NCBI RefSeq assembly: GCF_015353075.1
Contig: NZ_CP064188.1
Span: 1,240,001-1,304,000, forward strand
Length of the DNA stretch: 64,000 nt
Direction of reading: 5' to 3'
From: Rhizobium sp. 007
GTDB taxonomy: Bacteria; Pseudomonadota; Alphaproteobacteria; Rhizobiales; Rhizobiaceae
Shown here: positions 54,035 to 63,680 of the stretch, piece after piece
Layout: the number at the start of each line of letters is the position of its first letter
Position numbering within the stretch: the first letter of the stretch is position 1
Made by a program: the position numbers and the translations under genes
The notes under the pieces: model-generated
Seen by the model: only the letters and a program-made list of their open reading frames with translations
Database searches by the model: none
Told to the model about the DNA's origin: nothing

Positions 54035-55435
54035 GTGCGTCGGCCCAACCTGATTTCAAAATGGAATTCGCAGTCACTGGCCAAGCAGTTCCTGGTCATT
54101 GGTGGCATTGTCTCGATTGGAGCGATGCTTCTGGTCGGGGCGTTCGTGACTCGTTTGATCGAAGACGCCGTTACACGCAATTCTGCCGCAACGACTGCCC
54201 TTTACGTGGACAGTGTCATTGCTCCGCTGCTGCCTGACATGCAGACGAGCCAGGCGCTTGACGACACGGTCGCGCGGGCTCTGGACGAGACGCTCGGGCA
54301 AGGTGCGCTCGGCGACCGGCTGTTGTCATTTCGTTTGTGGCGCTCGGATGGAACTATTCTCTATTCGAACGACAAGACCATGGTCGGAAAGAAGTTCCCG
54401 CTCAGTGATGAGCTGAAGACGGCCTTTGCCGGCAAGATGGCGGCTCAGTTCAACGAGCTCGACGATGTCGAGGACAAGGTAGAACGTCTTGCCGGTAAAC
54501 CGCTTCTGGAGATCTACAACCCCGTCCTGCAGCCCTGGTCGGGACAGGTGGTCGCCGTTTCCGAGTTTTACGAAATTGCCAATGACTTCCAGCACAGCCT
54601 CAGCCAGGCCCGGCTTCACACCTGGCTCGCGGTGGCGGGTTTTACCCTTGTGTTCTTCGCGACGCTTTCGGCGATTGTTCTAAGGGGTAGCCGAACGATC
54701 GAAAATCAGCGTCATGCGTTGAGGCAGCGGATTGACGATTTGTCCGCTTTGCTTGCCCAGAACGAGGCTCTCCGGGAGCGTGTCCAGCGCGCTTCCGAAC
54801 GCGTCACCGCGTTGAACGAGAGCTATCTGCGGCGCATCGGCGCGGATCTTCACGACGGCCCAGCCCAACTTATAGCTTATGCTTCGCTTCGGCTGGATAG
54901 CCGCACCGTCGTCAGCGCATCGACCTCTCCTGTCACCCGCGAGCGGGAGATAGCGTCCATCAAGGCAAGTCTCGACGAAGCCATGCGCGAAATCCGTACG
55001 ATTTGCAGCGGTCTGGTCTTGCCGCAGATCGAGGCAGCGAGCCTTTCTGAAATATTGGAGCGTGGTGTTCACGCGCATCGCCAGAGAACCGGGACGATCG
55101 TCGACCTGGTGACGTCCAGCATACCTGTTTGTCTGTCGCCGTCGGCGAAAATATGCATCTACCGCTTTGTGCAGGAAGCATTGAATAATGCCTATCGTCA
55201 TGGCGGCGGCGCAGGCCAGCGTGTTATCCAGCGTCTGCAGGGAAATCGCGTCAGCGTAGAAGTCGCAGACGATGGACCAGGTTTCAGTCCCGACGACGTC
55301 GGACCTACCAGCCTTGGACTTGCGGGCCTCAGGGAACGCGTTGAAAGTCTTGGCGGTACGTTCGAGATCACATTTGCGGCGCCAGGGACGATCGTCAGGA
55401 TGACACTCAACACCGAGGAGACCGAGCAAGTATGA
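54035..55435 (+). CDS. Sensor histidine kinase, NarL-type (HisKA_3)
   Basis: The 466-residue kinase has two membrane helices (about residues 18-40 and 195-218) around an extracytoplasmic sensor, a coiled-coil linker, the HisKA_3 H-box GADLHDGPAQ with His273, and an HATPase domain (NAYRHGGGA, DDGPGFSPD, LGLAGLRERVESLGG). It starts with GTG at 54035. Its stop overlaps the response-regulator start by 4 bp, so the two form a pair. The signal is unknown. Confidence 0.9.
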   Translation: MRRPNLISKWNSQSLAKQFLVIGGIVSIGAMLLVGAFVTRLIEDAVTRNSAATTALYVDSVIAPLLPDMQTSQALDDTVARALDETLGQGALGDRLLSFRLWRSDGTILYSNDKTMVGKKFPLSDELKTAFAGKMAAQFNELDDVEDKVERLAGKPLLEIYNPVLQPWSGQVVAVSEFYEIANDFQHSLSQARLHTWLAVAGFTLVFFATLSAIVLRGSRTIENQRHALRQRIDDLSALLAQNEALRERVQRASERVTALNESYLRRIGADLHDGPAQLIAYASLRLDSRTVVSASTSPVTREREIASIKASLDEAMREIRTICSGLVLPQIEAASLSEILERGVHAHRQRTGTIVDLVTSSIPVCLSPSAKICIYRFVQEALNNAYRHGGGAGQRVIQRLQGNRVSVEVADDGPGFSPDDVGPTSLGLAGLRERVESLGGTFEITFAAPGTIVRMTLNTEETEQV

Positions 55436-56082
55436 GCGAAACGATAAGGGTCGCGGTTATAGACGATCACCCGCTGTTTAGAGAGGGCGTAACGAGAAGC
55501 TTGTCGGAGATCGATGGTTTCGAGGTGATCGCCGAAGGCGGTTCGAAGGATGACGCGTTGCGAATTGCACAGAACCTGCGGCCCGACATCATCCTCATCG
55601 ACATTTCCATGCCAGGCGGGGGACTGAACGCGATTGGTCCGATCCTTGAAGCATCACCATCGCAGAAGATCATCATGTTGACGGTCTCTGAAGCCAACGA
55701 TGATGTTACCGGAGCCTTGAAGGCGGGGGCGAAAGGTTATGTTCTCAAAGGCGTCGGCTCCAGAGCACTCGCCGACATCATCCGCACGGTGGCTGACGGG
55801 GACGGATATGTCGCTCCGACGCTGTCTGCCAAGTTGCTTCACAATCCATCCGAGCCCTCCAACGTTGACGCCATTGCTGCGCTTACCGCCCGTGAACACG
55901 AAGTTCTAAAGCTCGTCGCGACGGGCCTTAGCAATAAGGAGGTGGCCCGGAAGCTCGACCTGCACGAGAAAACGATCAAGCATCACATGACACAGGTCAT
56001 GGCGAAACTTGACGTCAACAACAGGACAGAGGCGGCGATGGTCTTTCGCGATGCGATCGATCGAAAGCCGGTCAGGGACTGA
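55432..56082 (+). CDS. NarL/FixJ-family response regulator
   Basis: The 216-residue regulator has a receiver domain with D57 (LIDISMPG) and the pocket DDHPLF, then a LuxR-type helix-turn-helix (LTAREHEVLKLVATGLSNKEVARKL, about residues 150-210). It is phosphorylated by the kinase encoded at 54035. It overlaps the convergent Gly/Asn-rich gene by 11 bp. The flanking secreted proteins are plausible targets. Confidence 0.93.
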   Translation: MSETIRVAVIDDHPLFREGVTRSLSEIDGFEVIAEGGSKDDALRIAQNLRPDIILIDISMPGGGLNAIGPILEASPSQKIIMLTVSEANDDVTGALKAGAKGYVLKGVGSRALADIIRTVADGDGYVAPTLSAKLLHNPSEPSNVDAIAALTAREHEVLKLVATGLSNKEVARKLDLHEKTIKHHMTQVMAKLDVNNRTEAAMVFRDAIDRKPVRD

Positions 56083-56533
56083 ATGATTGAAGCCGCTTTA
56101 CATCATCAAAAGTGGCGCGCCGATTGACGATCGTGCGCCCTTTCGCATCCTTCATGATGTAGCGTCCCCTTTTGACTTCCTCGCTCATTCCATCGACGTG
56201 AAGCACTTCGAGCGAGGAGTTGTCATCGCCCCTTGTCGTTGCCGACACACCAGAGCCTTTTCCGGAAGAGCTGTTGCTCGAGCCGCTCTTCCCGTTGCCA
56301 CCGCCGCCGTTGCCATTGCCACCGCCGCCGTTGCCATTACCGCCGCCGTTGCCATTGCCGCCGCCGTTGCCGTTGCCGCCGCCATTGCCGTTGTTTCCAC
56401 TCTTGGCCAGGGCAGACTGGGTGACCACGTCGAACGCGGATCCCGATATTTCAATCTTGTAGGGAAGGATTGAAAGGGAGACACCAACCAAAGCCCAACA
56501 CAACGTGGCTAGAAGATTCCGACGCGTAGTCAT
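56072..56533 (-). CDS. Short secreted Gly/Asn-rich protein
   Basis: The 153-residue protein has a signal peptide-like N-terminus (MTTRRNLLATLCWALVG) ending near SALAKSG, then a run of GNGGG repeats (about residues 45-80), a Ser-rich linker, and a compact C-terminus (GRYIMKDAKGRTIVNRRATFDDVKRL). It shares the SALAK-SGN.GNGG layout with the protein at 52990-53757. Its 3' end overlaps the response-regulator gene. Function is unknown. Confidence 0.75.
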   Translation of the reverse strand: MTTRRNLLATLCWALVGVSLSILPYKIEISGSAFDVVTQSALAKSGNNGNGGGNGNGGGNGNGGGNGNGGGGNGNGGGGNGKSGSSNSSSGKGSGVSATTRGDDNSSLEVLHVDGMSEEVKRGRYIMKDAKGRTIVNRRATFDDVKRLQSFSP

Positions 56534-56915
56534 CGCTGTTACCTGACGCGGGGTCAGCGCCCACGTCCTTTGTCAATTAAAGAGCGCACTTGGAGCAATG
56601 GCGAATATTCGGCTCGGAGGCGATGGGCAAAACCTGCTGAGCAAATTTACATGCAGCATCCAAGATCCGAAGCCGAAAAAGCCAGTCCAAGTTCTTGAGA
56701 TTGCTCATGACGCATGCCGGTCGTCAACCCTGCAAGCGCCTGATAAAGGAAGATCAGACCTTTCCTGCGGACGGGATCGGACCTTCGTCCGCTTGCGGAT
56801 AGGACCAAAGTCCGAGGACAGATGAGGACTGGGAGGGCATGATCAACCCACGAGAGATATGTGCTCGCGTACTCTCGTTTCTTCCTGATGTCCAGGTCGC
56901 GTTCCGGAGACCGTA
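56534..56915. other. Intergenic region with GGAC-rich inverted repeats
   Basis: Around 56770-56825 GGAC/GTCC pairs recur (for example GCGGAC...GTCCGC and GGACCAAAGTCC). These could form small hairpins or be a binding site for the response regulator, but the match to any known motif is unproven. No gene is supported. Confidence 0.3.
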
Positions 56916-57332
56916 ATGATCCCTCAATGGCTGGCGCTTCTAAAGAGCACCCACCCCCCGGGCGCGGTTACAAGTTTCTCGGCTGCTGCATTTGAGCTTA
57001 CGGCCGCAATTAACCTACGCCTCGCCTTGAGGCTGATCAAACCGACAGCAGAGTGTCTGGCCAGAGCCGAAGAGGTTTACGAGCGAGCAAAGCTCTATAG
57101 CGAATTGCGCGAAGCCGGTTCGGCATCTACCGTCAACGCGGAAAGACAATTGGCCGATGCTTTAAAATTGCTGACAGCGGAAATGCGGGCGTGCGATCCT
57201 GGGCGAAGTGCCAATGACATTATCGTAAGACACATCTTGACAGACGAGCGTGCCAGGAGACCAGAACCGCCTGACAAGGATCGGGATGGCATTCCTCACG
57301 AAGCTGGAAGTCTCCGCTCAACTTCATGCTGA
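56916..57332 (+). CDS. Hypothetical helical protein
   Basis: The 138-residue product is mainly helical (LTAAINLRLALRLIKPTAECLARAEEVYE) with no membrane segment. GGAG lies six bases before the ATG. I do not recognise a family. It follows the two-component cluster but in the opposite sense to the Gly/Asn-rich gene. Confidence 0.4.
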   Translation: MIPQWLALLKSTHPPGAVTSFSAAAFELTAAINLRLALRLIKPTAECLARAEEVYERAKLYSELREAGSASTVNAERQLADALKLLTAEMRACDPGRSANDIIVRHILTDERARRPEPPDKDRDGIPHEAGSLRSTSC

Positions 57333-57762
57333 CCATTCCGGTGATATGGAGCCGCTGCGACCGTTGAGACTTCCACCAATGCCGACGACATCTACTCGGC
57401 TCCTGTTCATGCGCCCGGTGCCGACACCTGACCCGCGGCGTTCGTGCATGCCGCCAAATGCCACAATCTAGACAAGAAATTACCTAGACAATGGCCTTGA
57501 CGGGATCATCGGTAGAATCAGACCAGTTCCTGATCGGGTCGACCACACGGTCGGTGGTAGCGAGCTTGAAAGTCAGACGTCGCCGGTTCGGGCTCGGAGA
57601 CTGGAACGTCTAAAGAGATGGCATGCTGCCGGGTTGGGTCAGCGCTGTGCAGTCGTTGGTTTGATGAAGCGCCTATCTTCGCCTGGAAGGGGACAGCGTT
57701 CTCCGTCTCTTTCGGCAGATCCGGCGACATACACAGGTTTCGGGTGACTATTTGGCGCTGTC
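57333..57762. other. Intergenic region
   Basis: No gene or known element recognised. It is the upstream region of the AraC-type gene at 57763 and may hold its promoter. Confidence 0.35.
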
Positions 57763-58977
57763 GTGACGCCAGTTCGGGGGACCAGATTGTCAGATGATCG
57801 ACGCAAAGAACAATCCGTATCCCCCGGTGCCGAAACCGAAAATGGCGTGCCGGGCGACGACACTGCGCCGGTAAAGGTCGAACGCCGTCGTTATCCGCGA
57901 TCGGCACAACCAAGCAATGAAGAGCCTCCGGCTCCGCCAGCGTTGGAACCATTGCTGTTTTCCACGCGCGGGCTGGAACCGGCAGATCAATTTGCGGCCT
58001 GGCAGGCCTATGTCGCTCCCCTTATAGACATTCGGCGTCCGGATTGCCCATCGCAAGAAGCGGCGTTTATAGCCGATCATGCGGCGTGGAATCTCGGCGG
58101 CATGCTGGTCGTTCAACAAAGCACACCTGCCCACAGCTATATGCGATCGGAGGCAAAGGTGCGGTCAAACCTCATCGATCATTGGCACATTTCGGTCCTG
58201 CGCAACGGCCGGACATGGACGGAAGTTGATGGGCATGTCTCGGAGGGCGAGCCAGGAAAGGTGGAGCTGCGTTCTTTGGGCCATCCCTTTCGAGGCCGAT
58301 CAACCGAGGCACGAGTCCTCTCGCTTTATTTGCCGCGCGAACTGCTTTTTGATGTTCCCGCCTCCAGCGAAATCAAAAACAATGTCGCCTTGTCCGGAAC
58401 ATACACCAAACTGCTGATCGAATATCTGGATGGTGTCGAGGCAAACCTTTCACGTCTGGCTGCAGTGGACCTTCCCTACGTGGTCCAGACCACACGTGAT
58501 ATGATTTTGACCTGCGTTTCAGCATCGGCTTCGAATATTGCTGTTCCGGAGCAACACAGCACCTTGGCTTTGATGGAGCGCGTGCGCCGCTTCGTCCAGC
58601 GCAATTTGAAGTCGCCCGATCTCACGACGGATCGAATATGCCGGGAACTCGGTGTTTCGCGCACCCGCCTCTATCAGGTGTTCGAGCCGGATGGCGGCGT
58701 TCATCACTATATTCAGCGCCGGCGGCTTTTGTCTGCTCACGCTGCCCTGAGTGACATCAGCAATCGGCAGCAAATCGTCGATATCGCCTTTGCTGTGGGC
58801 TTTTCTTCTGCTGCCCATTTCAGCCGGGCATTCAGTAAGGAGTTTGGTTACAGTCCGCGCGAGGCGAGAAATGTAGCCGTTCCGCTCTATCTTGGGCATG
58901 CTGTCGCACCAATGTCAGAAGTCGAGAGCGCTCATTCCTTCGACAAATGGCTAAAGATGCTCGGCCATAGCCGCTAG
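57763..58977 (+). CDS. AraC-family transcriptional regulator
   Basis: The 404-residue regulator has an AraC-binding-like (cupin-type, FeaR/AraC_binding_2) domain at about residues 65-260 and a C-terminal HTH_18 domain (TDRICRELGVSRTRLYQVFE, then IVDIAFAVGFSSAAHFSRAFSKEFGYSP). The start at 57763 is GTG and uncertain; the first 60 residues are polar and may not be translated. Targets and ligand are unknown; no obvious operon adjoins it. Confidence 0.85.
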   Translation: MTPVRGTRLSDDRRKEQSVSPGAETENGVPGDDTAPVKVERRRYPRSAQPSNEEPPAPPALEPLLFSTRGLEPADQFAAWQAYVAPLIDIRRPDCPSQEAAFIADHAAWNLGGMLVVQQSTPAHSYMRSEAKVRSNLIDHWHISVLRNGRTWTEVDGHVSEGEPGKVELRSLGHPFRGRSTEARVLSLYLPRELLFDVPASSEIKNNVALSGTYTKLLIEYLDGVEANLSRLAAVDLPYVVQTTRDMILTCVSASASNIAVPEQHSTLALMERVRRFVQRNLKSPDLTTDRICRELGVSRTRLYQVFEPDGGVHHYIQRRRLLSAHAALSDISNRQQIVDIAFAVGFSSAAHFSRAFSKEFGYSPREARNVAVPLYLGHAVAPMSEVESAHSFDKWLKMLGHSR

Positions 58978-59374
58978 TCCCGGCCTGTTCGCCATCACAG
59001 CAGGCGATCTGCGGCATTGACGACCTCATTGCCGCACCGCCAAATGAACGAATGCTCCATTGTCCAGCCGTTGGCGACCGGTCCAAAGCAGCCCGGCGGC
59101 CTCCTCACGATGGCTTTTTACTGGTCGCCGCCTCGTCGCAGGACCGTGGGCATGTTTGCTTGACTGAATATCGTGGCCACTGAGGGTAAAATTCCGCATT
59201 GCCGATCGATGATTGCAAAAATGGACGCTGCTGCAAGTTTCGGGATGCGTGGCTAACGACACCCGACACTTAACTTATTAATAAAGAAGCATAATAGCAG
59301 TTCAGGCGAGAGAAACCGGGTACATGACGAATGTACTCTCCATGCAAATAGCGCAACCTCTAGGGGGCATATCA
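58978..59374. other. Intergenic region
   Basis: Nothing is recognised apart from an AT-rich patch at 59268-59300 that may be a promoter for the small gene at 59375. Confidence 0.35.
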
Positions 59375-59596
59375 ATGGAATTTACCCGTCCGACAATACA
59401 GATCAGCAACCCGCAACATGGCGCAAGTGATCCATATCGAGCCGTCGAGCGCGAGGAGGTCCTTGCAGCGGCATTTCAAGATTTCGTGCAAAGGGCCCTT
59501 GCTGCGGGGTGGAAGGAGCCGGAGGTCGCTTTGACCTTGGCCGACATCGCGGATGACTATGTGATGGCGCTCGCGCGAAGGGTTGCGGCAAATTAG
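59375..59596 (+). CDS. Small conserved hypothetical protein
   Basis: The 73-residue protein is helical in its C-terminal two thirds (EEVLAAAFQDFVQRALAAGWKEPEVALTLADIADDYVMALA). It resembles small rhizobial proteins of unknown function. An ATG at 59324 would add 17 residues; the ATG at 59375 is preferred because GGGGG lies seven bases upstream, but the choice is uncertain. Confidence 0.5.
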   Translation: MEFTRPTIQISNPQHGASDPYRAVEREEVLAAAFQDFVQRALAAGWKEPEVALTLADIADDYVMALARRVAAN

Positions 59597-59756
59597 TATT
59601 GAGTATCCGTTCGCGTTTCGCACAACAACAAGCGCGAGATGGTGCCAGCAATTCTTCGGCAAGCCCGCCGGCGCTGCTGCTTCGCGACGAAGCGGCTCGT
59701 CGGCGGCGTGCGTGGTCTGAGACCGTGGTATTAGCTGGGGGTTTCACATTCGCGGA

Positions 59757-60419
59757 TCATTTGCCCGGATCGATCCGCGAGAAGGCGGCGAGAACTGTGC
59801 GCTCAGACTGCATCAGATACGCTTCGAGCGCTGTGCAAGCTTCGGCCGTCAATCCCGCCTCGAGCTTTTCGAGAATAGCGCCATTGAGGTCGACATAGGG
59901 CGCGTGCAACAATTCGGGATCGGCGAGAAGGCCAAAGCTGAGACGCAGCTCTGCGGCGATCTGCGCATAGAAAGCATTCAGGCGCTGACTGTCGGCAAGA
60001 TCGACGATCGCCGCGTGAAAGACCATGTTTTCGCTGCCGACCATTGCCCAATCCTTGCGATCGCGCGCGATCCTGGCGCGCTCGACCGCTGAGCGCATGC
60101 GCACCACCGCCGGATGCTTGGGATAGGCCTTTGCAAGCGCCTGGCATTCGATCATGCGGCGCACACGGTATATGTCGATGATTGAGGCCATGCTCGGCGT
60201 GGCGACAAAGACGCCGCGATTGGGCTCGTGGCGCAAGAGATTTTCCTTGGTCAAGAGCCGGAAGGCTTCGCGCAGTGAGTTGCGCGACACATCCAGGCCG
60301 GCGCTGAGCGCTGCCTCAGACAGGCGCTGCCCCGGCTTCAATTCGCCCGCGATCAGCATGTCGCGGATCTCCTCCGCCAGACGCGGCGCAAGCGCCGATA
60401 TGGTATCCTGTTCAGCCAT
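59757..60419 (-). CDS. GntR-family regulator (FadR/FCD type)
   Basis: The 220-residue regulator has a winged helix at about residues 10-75 (LKPGQRLSEAALSAGLDVSRNSLREAFRLL) and an all-helical FCD ligand-binding domain with metal-binding type residues (VFHAAIVDLADSQRL). The ATG at 60419 follows AGAAGGGG. It is divergent from the 5-oxoproline-type operon and presumably represses it until a metabolite binds. Confidence 0.87.
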   Translation of the reverse strand: MAEQDTISALAPRLAEEIRDMLIAGELKPGQRLSEAALSAGLDVSRNSLREAFRLLTKENLLRHEPNRGVFVATPSMASIIDIYRVRRMIECQALAKAYPKHPAVVRMRSAVERARIARDRKDWAMVGSENMVFHAAIVDLADSQRLNAFYAQIAAELRLSFGLLADPELLHAPYVDLNGAILEKLEAGLTAEACTALEAYLMQSERTVLAAFSRIDPGK

Positions 60420-60645
60420 CAAAGCCCCTTCTGCATGGAAATGGATGAAGCATCCGTCTCCTTGCGCATCGATATAGCGGTTCTCGCTCAATGGGAACCA
60501 TGGGGCGAACGACACGGTCAATCGGGCCACTGCGGCAAACGTCAATCGGGCCAGTCAGACATATTTCTTAAGGGCACGAAAAGTGACAAGCGCGCGGGCG
60601 GGTGTTGCAAAAATTGGTTCTGAAGACTGGCCTTCGCTCATGAAA

Positions 60646-60700
60646 TGAGCATATTGCTCAACACTTCAGCATTATAGTAGAACGATAAATCAGTATCGTT
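60646..60700. promoter_or_regulatory. Two inverted repeats in the GntR/NRAMP divergent region
   Basis: TGAGCA-TAT-TGCTCA (60646-60660) and AACGATA-N6-TATCGTT (60681-60700) are perfect dyads about 37 bp apart (centre to centre), between the GntR gene and the transporter. They are candidate operators for the regulator. Confidence 0.55.
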
Positions 60701-60803
60701 GAACAATCTTGACATCGTAAAGAAACGCGACGACGCTGGCTCGTGTCAAAACTCACATGGCCCGCCCGAGGAACTGTGGGAGGGCCGCATAAGGAGAGGG
60801 TTT

Positions 60804-62069
60804 ATGGAACAGCTATCTATTTCATCCACAGACGGCGCATCGGCCGCATCGTCTGGCATGTCGCTCAAGTCGCGGCGCGCAGCACTAACGGCTGCGGTCT
60901 TCCTGATGGCTACCTCTGCCATTGGCCCGGGATTCATCACCCAGACGGCAACATTTACCACCAAACTCGGCGCGGCTTTCGCTTTTGCGATCCTCTCCTC
61001 GATTGTCATTGATTTCGTCGTGCAGCTGAACATCTGGCGAATCGTGACTCTGACGCGCATGCGTGCCTCCGATCTCGCCAATGCGGCAATCCCGGGCGCT
61101 GGCTATCTGCTTGCTGTTCTGGTGATCGTCGGCGGGTTATTCTTCAATATTGGCAATATCGGGGGCACGGGCCTTGGTATCAATGCGATGATCGGGCTTG
61201 ATCCGAAGATCGGCGGCGCAATCAGCGCGGTTCTTTCGATCGCCATCTTCTTATCGAAGCGCGCCGGCATGGCCGTCGACCGCTTCATCATCTTCGCCGG
61301 TATCCTGATGATCGCATTGACGCTGTATGTGGCCATCGTATCGGCCCCGCCGGTTGGCGAAGCACTGTTCCAGACCTTTTTGCCGGCAACCGTCGATTTC
61401 GCCACGATCACCACTATCGTCGGCGGCACGGTCGGTGGCTACATCACCTATTCCGGGGCCCATCGCCTGCTCGACAAGGGCACGGTCGGCATCGAAAACC
61501 TCGGCGCCGTCAACCGCGCAGCGCTCACCGGCATCGCCGTCACCGGCGTCATGCGCTACGTCCTCTTTCTCGCTGTGCTCGGCGTAGTCGCCAGCGGTGT
61601 CGTAATCGATGTCTCAGGCAAGGGTGCCAATCCGGCCGCCCAAGCCTTTGAGGCCGCCGCCGGCGATGTGGGCATGCGCATCTTCGGCATTATCCTGTGG
61701 GCTGCCGCCATCACCTCGGTTATCGGCGCTGCCTATACGTCGGTTTCCTTCCTCACGATCTTCAAGCAGGACCTTAGTGAGAGAGCCCGCAATATCGCGA
61801 CCGTGATCTTCATCGCGGTATCGCTGTTCTTCTATGTGATTATCACCACCCCGCCGGCTCAGATGCTGGTCTTCGTCGGCGGCCTGAACGGTCTCATTCT
61901 GCCGATCGGCCTGTCGATTTTCATCTATGCTGCCTGGGCTCGTTCTGACCTGATGGGTGGCTATCGCTATCCGCGCTGGCTGCTGGTGCTCGGCGTGCTG
62001 GCTTGCGTCCTCACCTGGTACATGGGCTACAAGTCAATCGGCCCAATCTTCGCGCTTCTGACCGCCTAA
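60804..62069 (+). CDS. NRAMP-family transporter (YcsG-like)
   Basis: The 421-residue protein has about 11 hydrophobic segments and the NRAMP fold ([15 protein letters not shown] at the first helix, [19 protein letters not shown] later). Canonical NRAMP metal ligands (DPGN in helix 1, MPH in helix 6) are not seen; the first motif reads GPGF. So it may not carry Mn2+ or Fe2+ and could import an organic substrate. The ATG at 60804 follows AAGGAGAGG. Bacillus YcsG beside PxpA is the closest context. Confidence 0.82.
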   Translation: MEQLSISSTDGASAASSGMSLKSRRAALTAAVFLMATSAIGPGFITQTATFTTKLGAAFAFAILSSIVIDFVVQLNIWRIVTLTRMRASDLANAAIPGAGYLLAVLVIVGGLFFNIGNIGGTGLGINAMIGLDPKIGGAISAVLSIAIFLSKRAGMAVDRFIIFAGILMIALTLYVAIVSAPPVGEALFQTFLPATVDFATITTIVGGTVGGYITYSGAHRLLDKGTVGIENLGAVNRAALTGIAVTGVMRYVLFLAVLGVVASGVVIDVSGKGANPAAQAFEAAAGDVGMRIFGIILWAAAITSVIGAAYTSVSFLTIFKQDLSERARNIATVIFIAVSLFFYVIITTPPAQMLVFVGGLNGLILPIGLSIFIYAAWARSDLMGGYRYPRWLLVLGVLACVLTWYMGYKSIGPIFALLTA

Positions 62070-62080
62070 GGAGACCTGAT

Positions 62081-62845
62081 ATGACTGCCATCGATCTGAA
62101 CAGCGATCTCGGCGAAAGCTATGGCGCATGGGGCATGGGCGACGACACCGCGATGCTCGCCCTCGTCTCCAGCGCCAATGTCGCCTGCGGCTTTCATGCC
62201 GGCGACCCGCTCGGTATTCTAAGAACCGTCAGGGCCGCAGCTGAAAAGGGCGTTTTGATCGGCGCGCATGTCTCCTATCCTGATCGCGTCGGCTTCGGCC
62301 GGCGCGACATGGATGTCGCAAGCCACGAACTGACCGCCGATGTCATCTATCAGATCGGCGCACTGAAGGGCATCGCAGCGGCAGCGGGTGTCACCGTCGG
62401 TTACGTCAAGCCGCACGGCGCTCTCTACAACCGCATCGCCCGCGACCCGAAGCAAGCCCAGGCAGTGATCGACGGCATCAAGGCGGTGGATCCCTCGTTG
62501 GTGCTGATGGGTCTTGCAAATACGCCAATTCTCAAGCTCGCCCGCGACTGCGGCTTGAAGGCCGTGGCGGAAGCCTTTGCCGACCGGGCCTATACGCCCG
62601 ATGGCGACCTTGTCTCACGCCGTGAACCGGGTGCCGTCCTGCATGATCCCCAGCTGATCGCTCGCCGCATGCTGCAGCTTGCCCATGAAGGTACGCTCGA
62701 AGCGGTCGACGGCTCGACCATCAAGATCGACGCCCAGTCGATCTGCGTGCATGGAGACAGCCCCAGCGCTGTCTCCATCGCCAAGGAGATCCGCCGCGTC
62801 TTCGAAGTCGACGGGATTGCCGTCCGCTCCTTCCTGGCCGCCTGA
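62081..62845 (+). CDS. pxpA: 5-oxoprolinase subunit A (LamB/YcsF family)
   Basis: The 254-residue protein matches PxpA throughout: [18 protein letters not shown] at the start, [36 protein letters not shown], and ICVHGDSP near the end. With PxpB and PxpC it hydrolyses 5-oxoproline to glutamate using ATP. AAGGAG precedes the ATG. It follows the transporter by 11 bp. Confidence 0.94.
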   Translation: MTAIDLNSDLGESYGAWGMGDDTAMLALVSSANVACGFHAGDPLGILRTVRAAAEKGVLIGAHVSYPDRVGFGRRDMDVASHELTADVIYQIGALKGIAAAAGVTVGYVKPHGALYNRIARDPKQAQAVIDGIKAVDPSLVLMGLANTPILKLARDCGLKAVAEAFADRAYTPDGDLVSRREPGAVLHDPQLIARRMLQLAHEGTLEAVDGSTIKIDAQSICVHGDSPSAVSIAKEIRRVFEVDGIAVRSFLAA

Positions 62846-62866
62846 CCAACCTGCGAGAGACATGCA

Positions 62867-63673
62867 ATGATCGCCATCGAACATCTTCGCCACATCAATG
62901 CTGGGCCGGCTCAAAAAGCCCGCGAACGCTATTGGGTAGGCAGCATCGAGCCGACTTCGGGCGTCGCGCCGGGCTTCACCCAGGCTAATATGATCGTGCT
63001 TCCGCGCGACTGGGCCTTCGATTTCCTGCTCTATGCGCAGCGCACTCCAAAGGCTTGTCCGGTGCTCGATGTCTCCGATCCGGGTTCGCATGCGACCCTG
63101 CTTGCGCCCGGCGCCGACCTTCGCACTGATCTGCCGCTCTATCGCATCTGGCGTGATGGAAAGCTCGCCGAAGAGACAGCGGATGCGACCGCAGCCTGGG
63201 CCGAATATCCCGACCTCGTCGGCTTCCTGATCGGCTGTAGCTTCACCTTCGAGACACCGATGGCGCAGGCCGGGATCGAGATCCGCCACATCACGGACAA
63301 GTCCAATGTGCCGATGTATCTGACCAACCGGCCTTGCCGGCCGGCCGGCCGCCTGCATGGGAACATGGTCGTGTCCATGCGGCCGATCCAAGCGTCGCGC
63401 GTGGCGGACGCCGCGACCATCTCGGGACGCTTCCCGGCAGTGCATCGCGCACCCGTGCATGTCGGCACGCCGGAAGCGATCGGCATCAAGGATCTCGCCG
63501 CGCCGGAATTCGGCGATCCGGTGCGCATCGAGCCGGGCGAGGTCCCGGTCTTCTGGGCCTGCGGCGTCACCCCGCAGACGGCCGTGATGGCCTCCCGTGT
63601 CCCCTTTGCGATCACCCATGCGCCGGGACACATGTTCATCACCGACATCCCCGATTCCGCGTATCACGCTTGA
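62867..63673 (+). CDS. YcsI/DUF1445-family protein (putative hydro-lyase)
   Basis: The 268-residue protein matches the DUF1445 family, annotated as D-glutamate cyclase-like or putative hydro-lyase ([51 protein letters not shown]). A mitochondrial relative converts D-glutamate to 5-oxo-D-proline, which would feed the PxpABC enzyme. It lies 21 bp after pxpA. Confidence 0.88.
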   Translation: MIAIEHLRHINAGPAQKARERYWVGSIEPTSGVAPGFTQANMIVLPRDWAFDFLLYAQRTPKACPVLDVSDPGSHATLLAPGADLRTDLPLYRIWRDGKLAEETADATAAWAEYPDLVGFLIGCSFTFETPMAQAGIEIRHITDKSNVPMYLTNRPCRPAGRLHGNMVVSMRPIQASRVADAATISGRFPAVHRAPVHVGTPEAIGIKDLAAPEFGDPVRIEPGEVPVFWACGVTPQTAVMASRVPFAITHAPGHMFITDIPDSAYHA

Positions 63674-63680
63674 GGTTCCC

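Noticed and set aside
56770..56825. GGAC/GTCC repeats as a riboswitch or structured RNA
   Set aside because: Stems are only 4-6 bp and alternative pairings are equal; no known RNA family is recognised.
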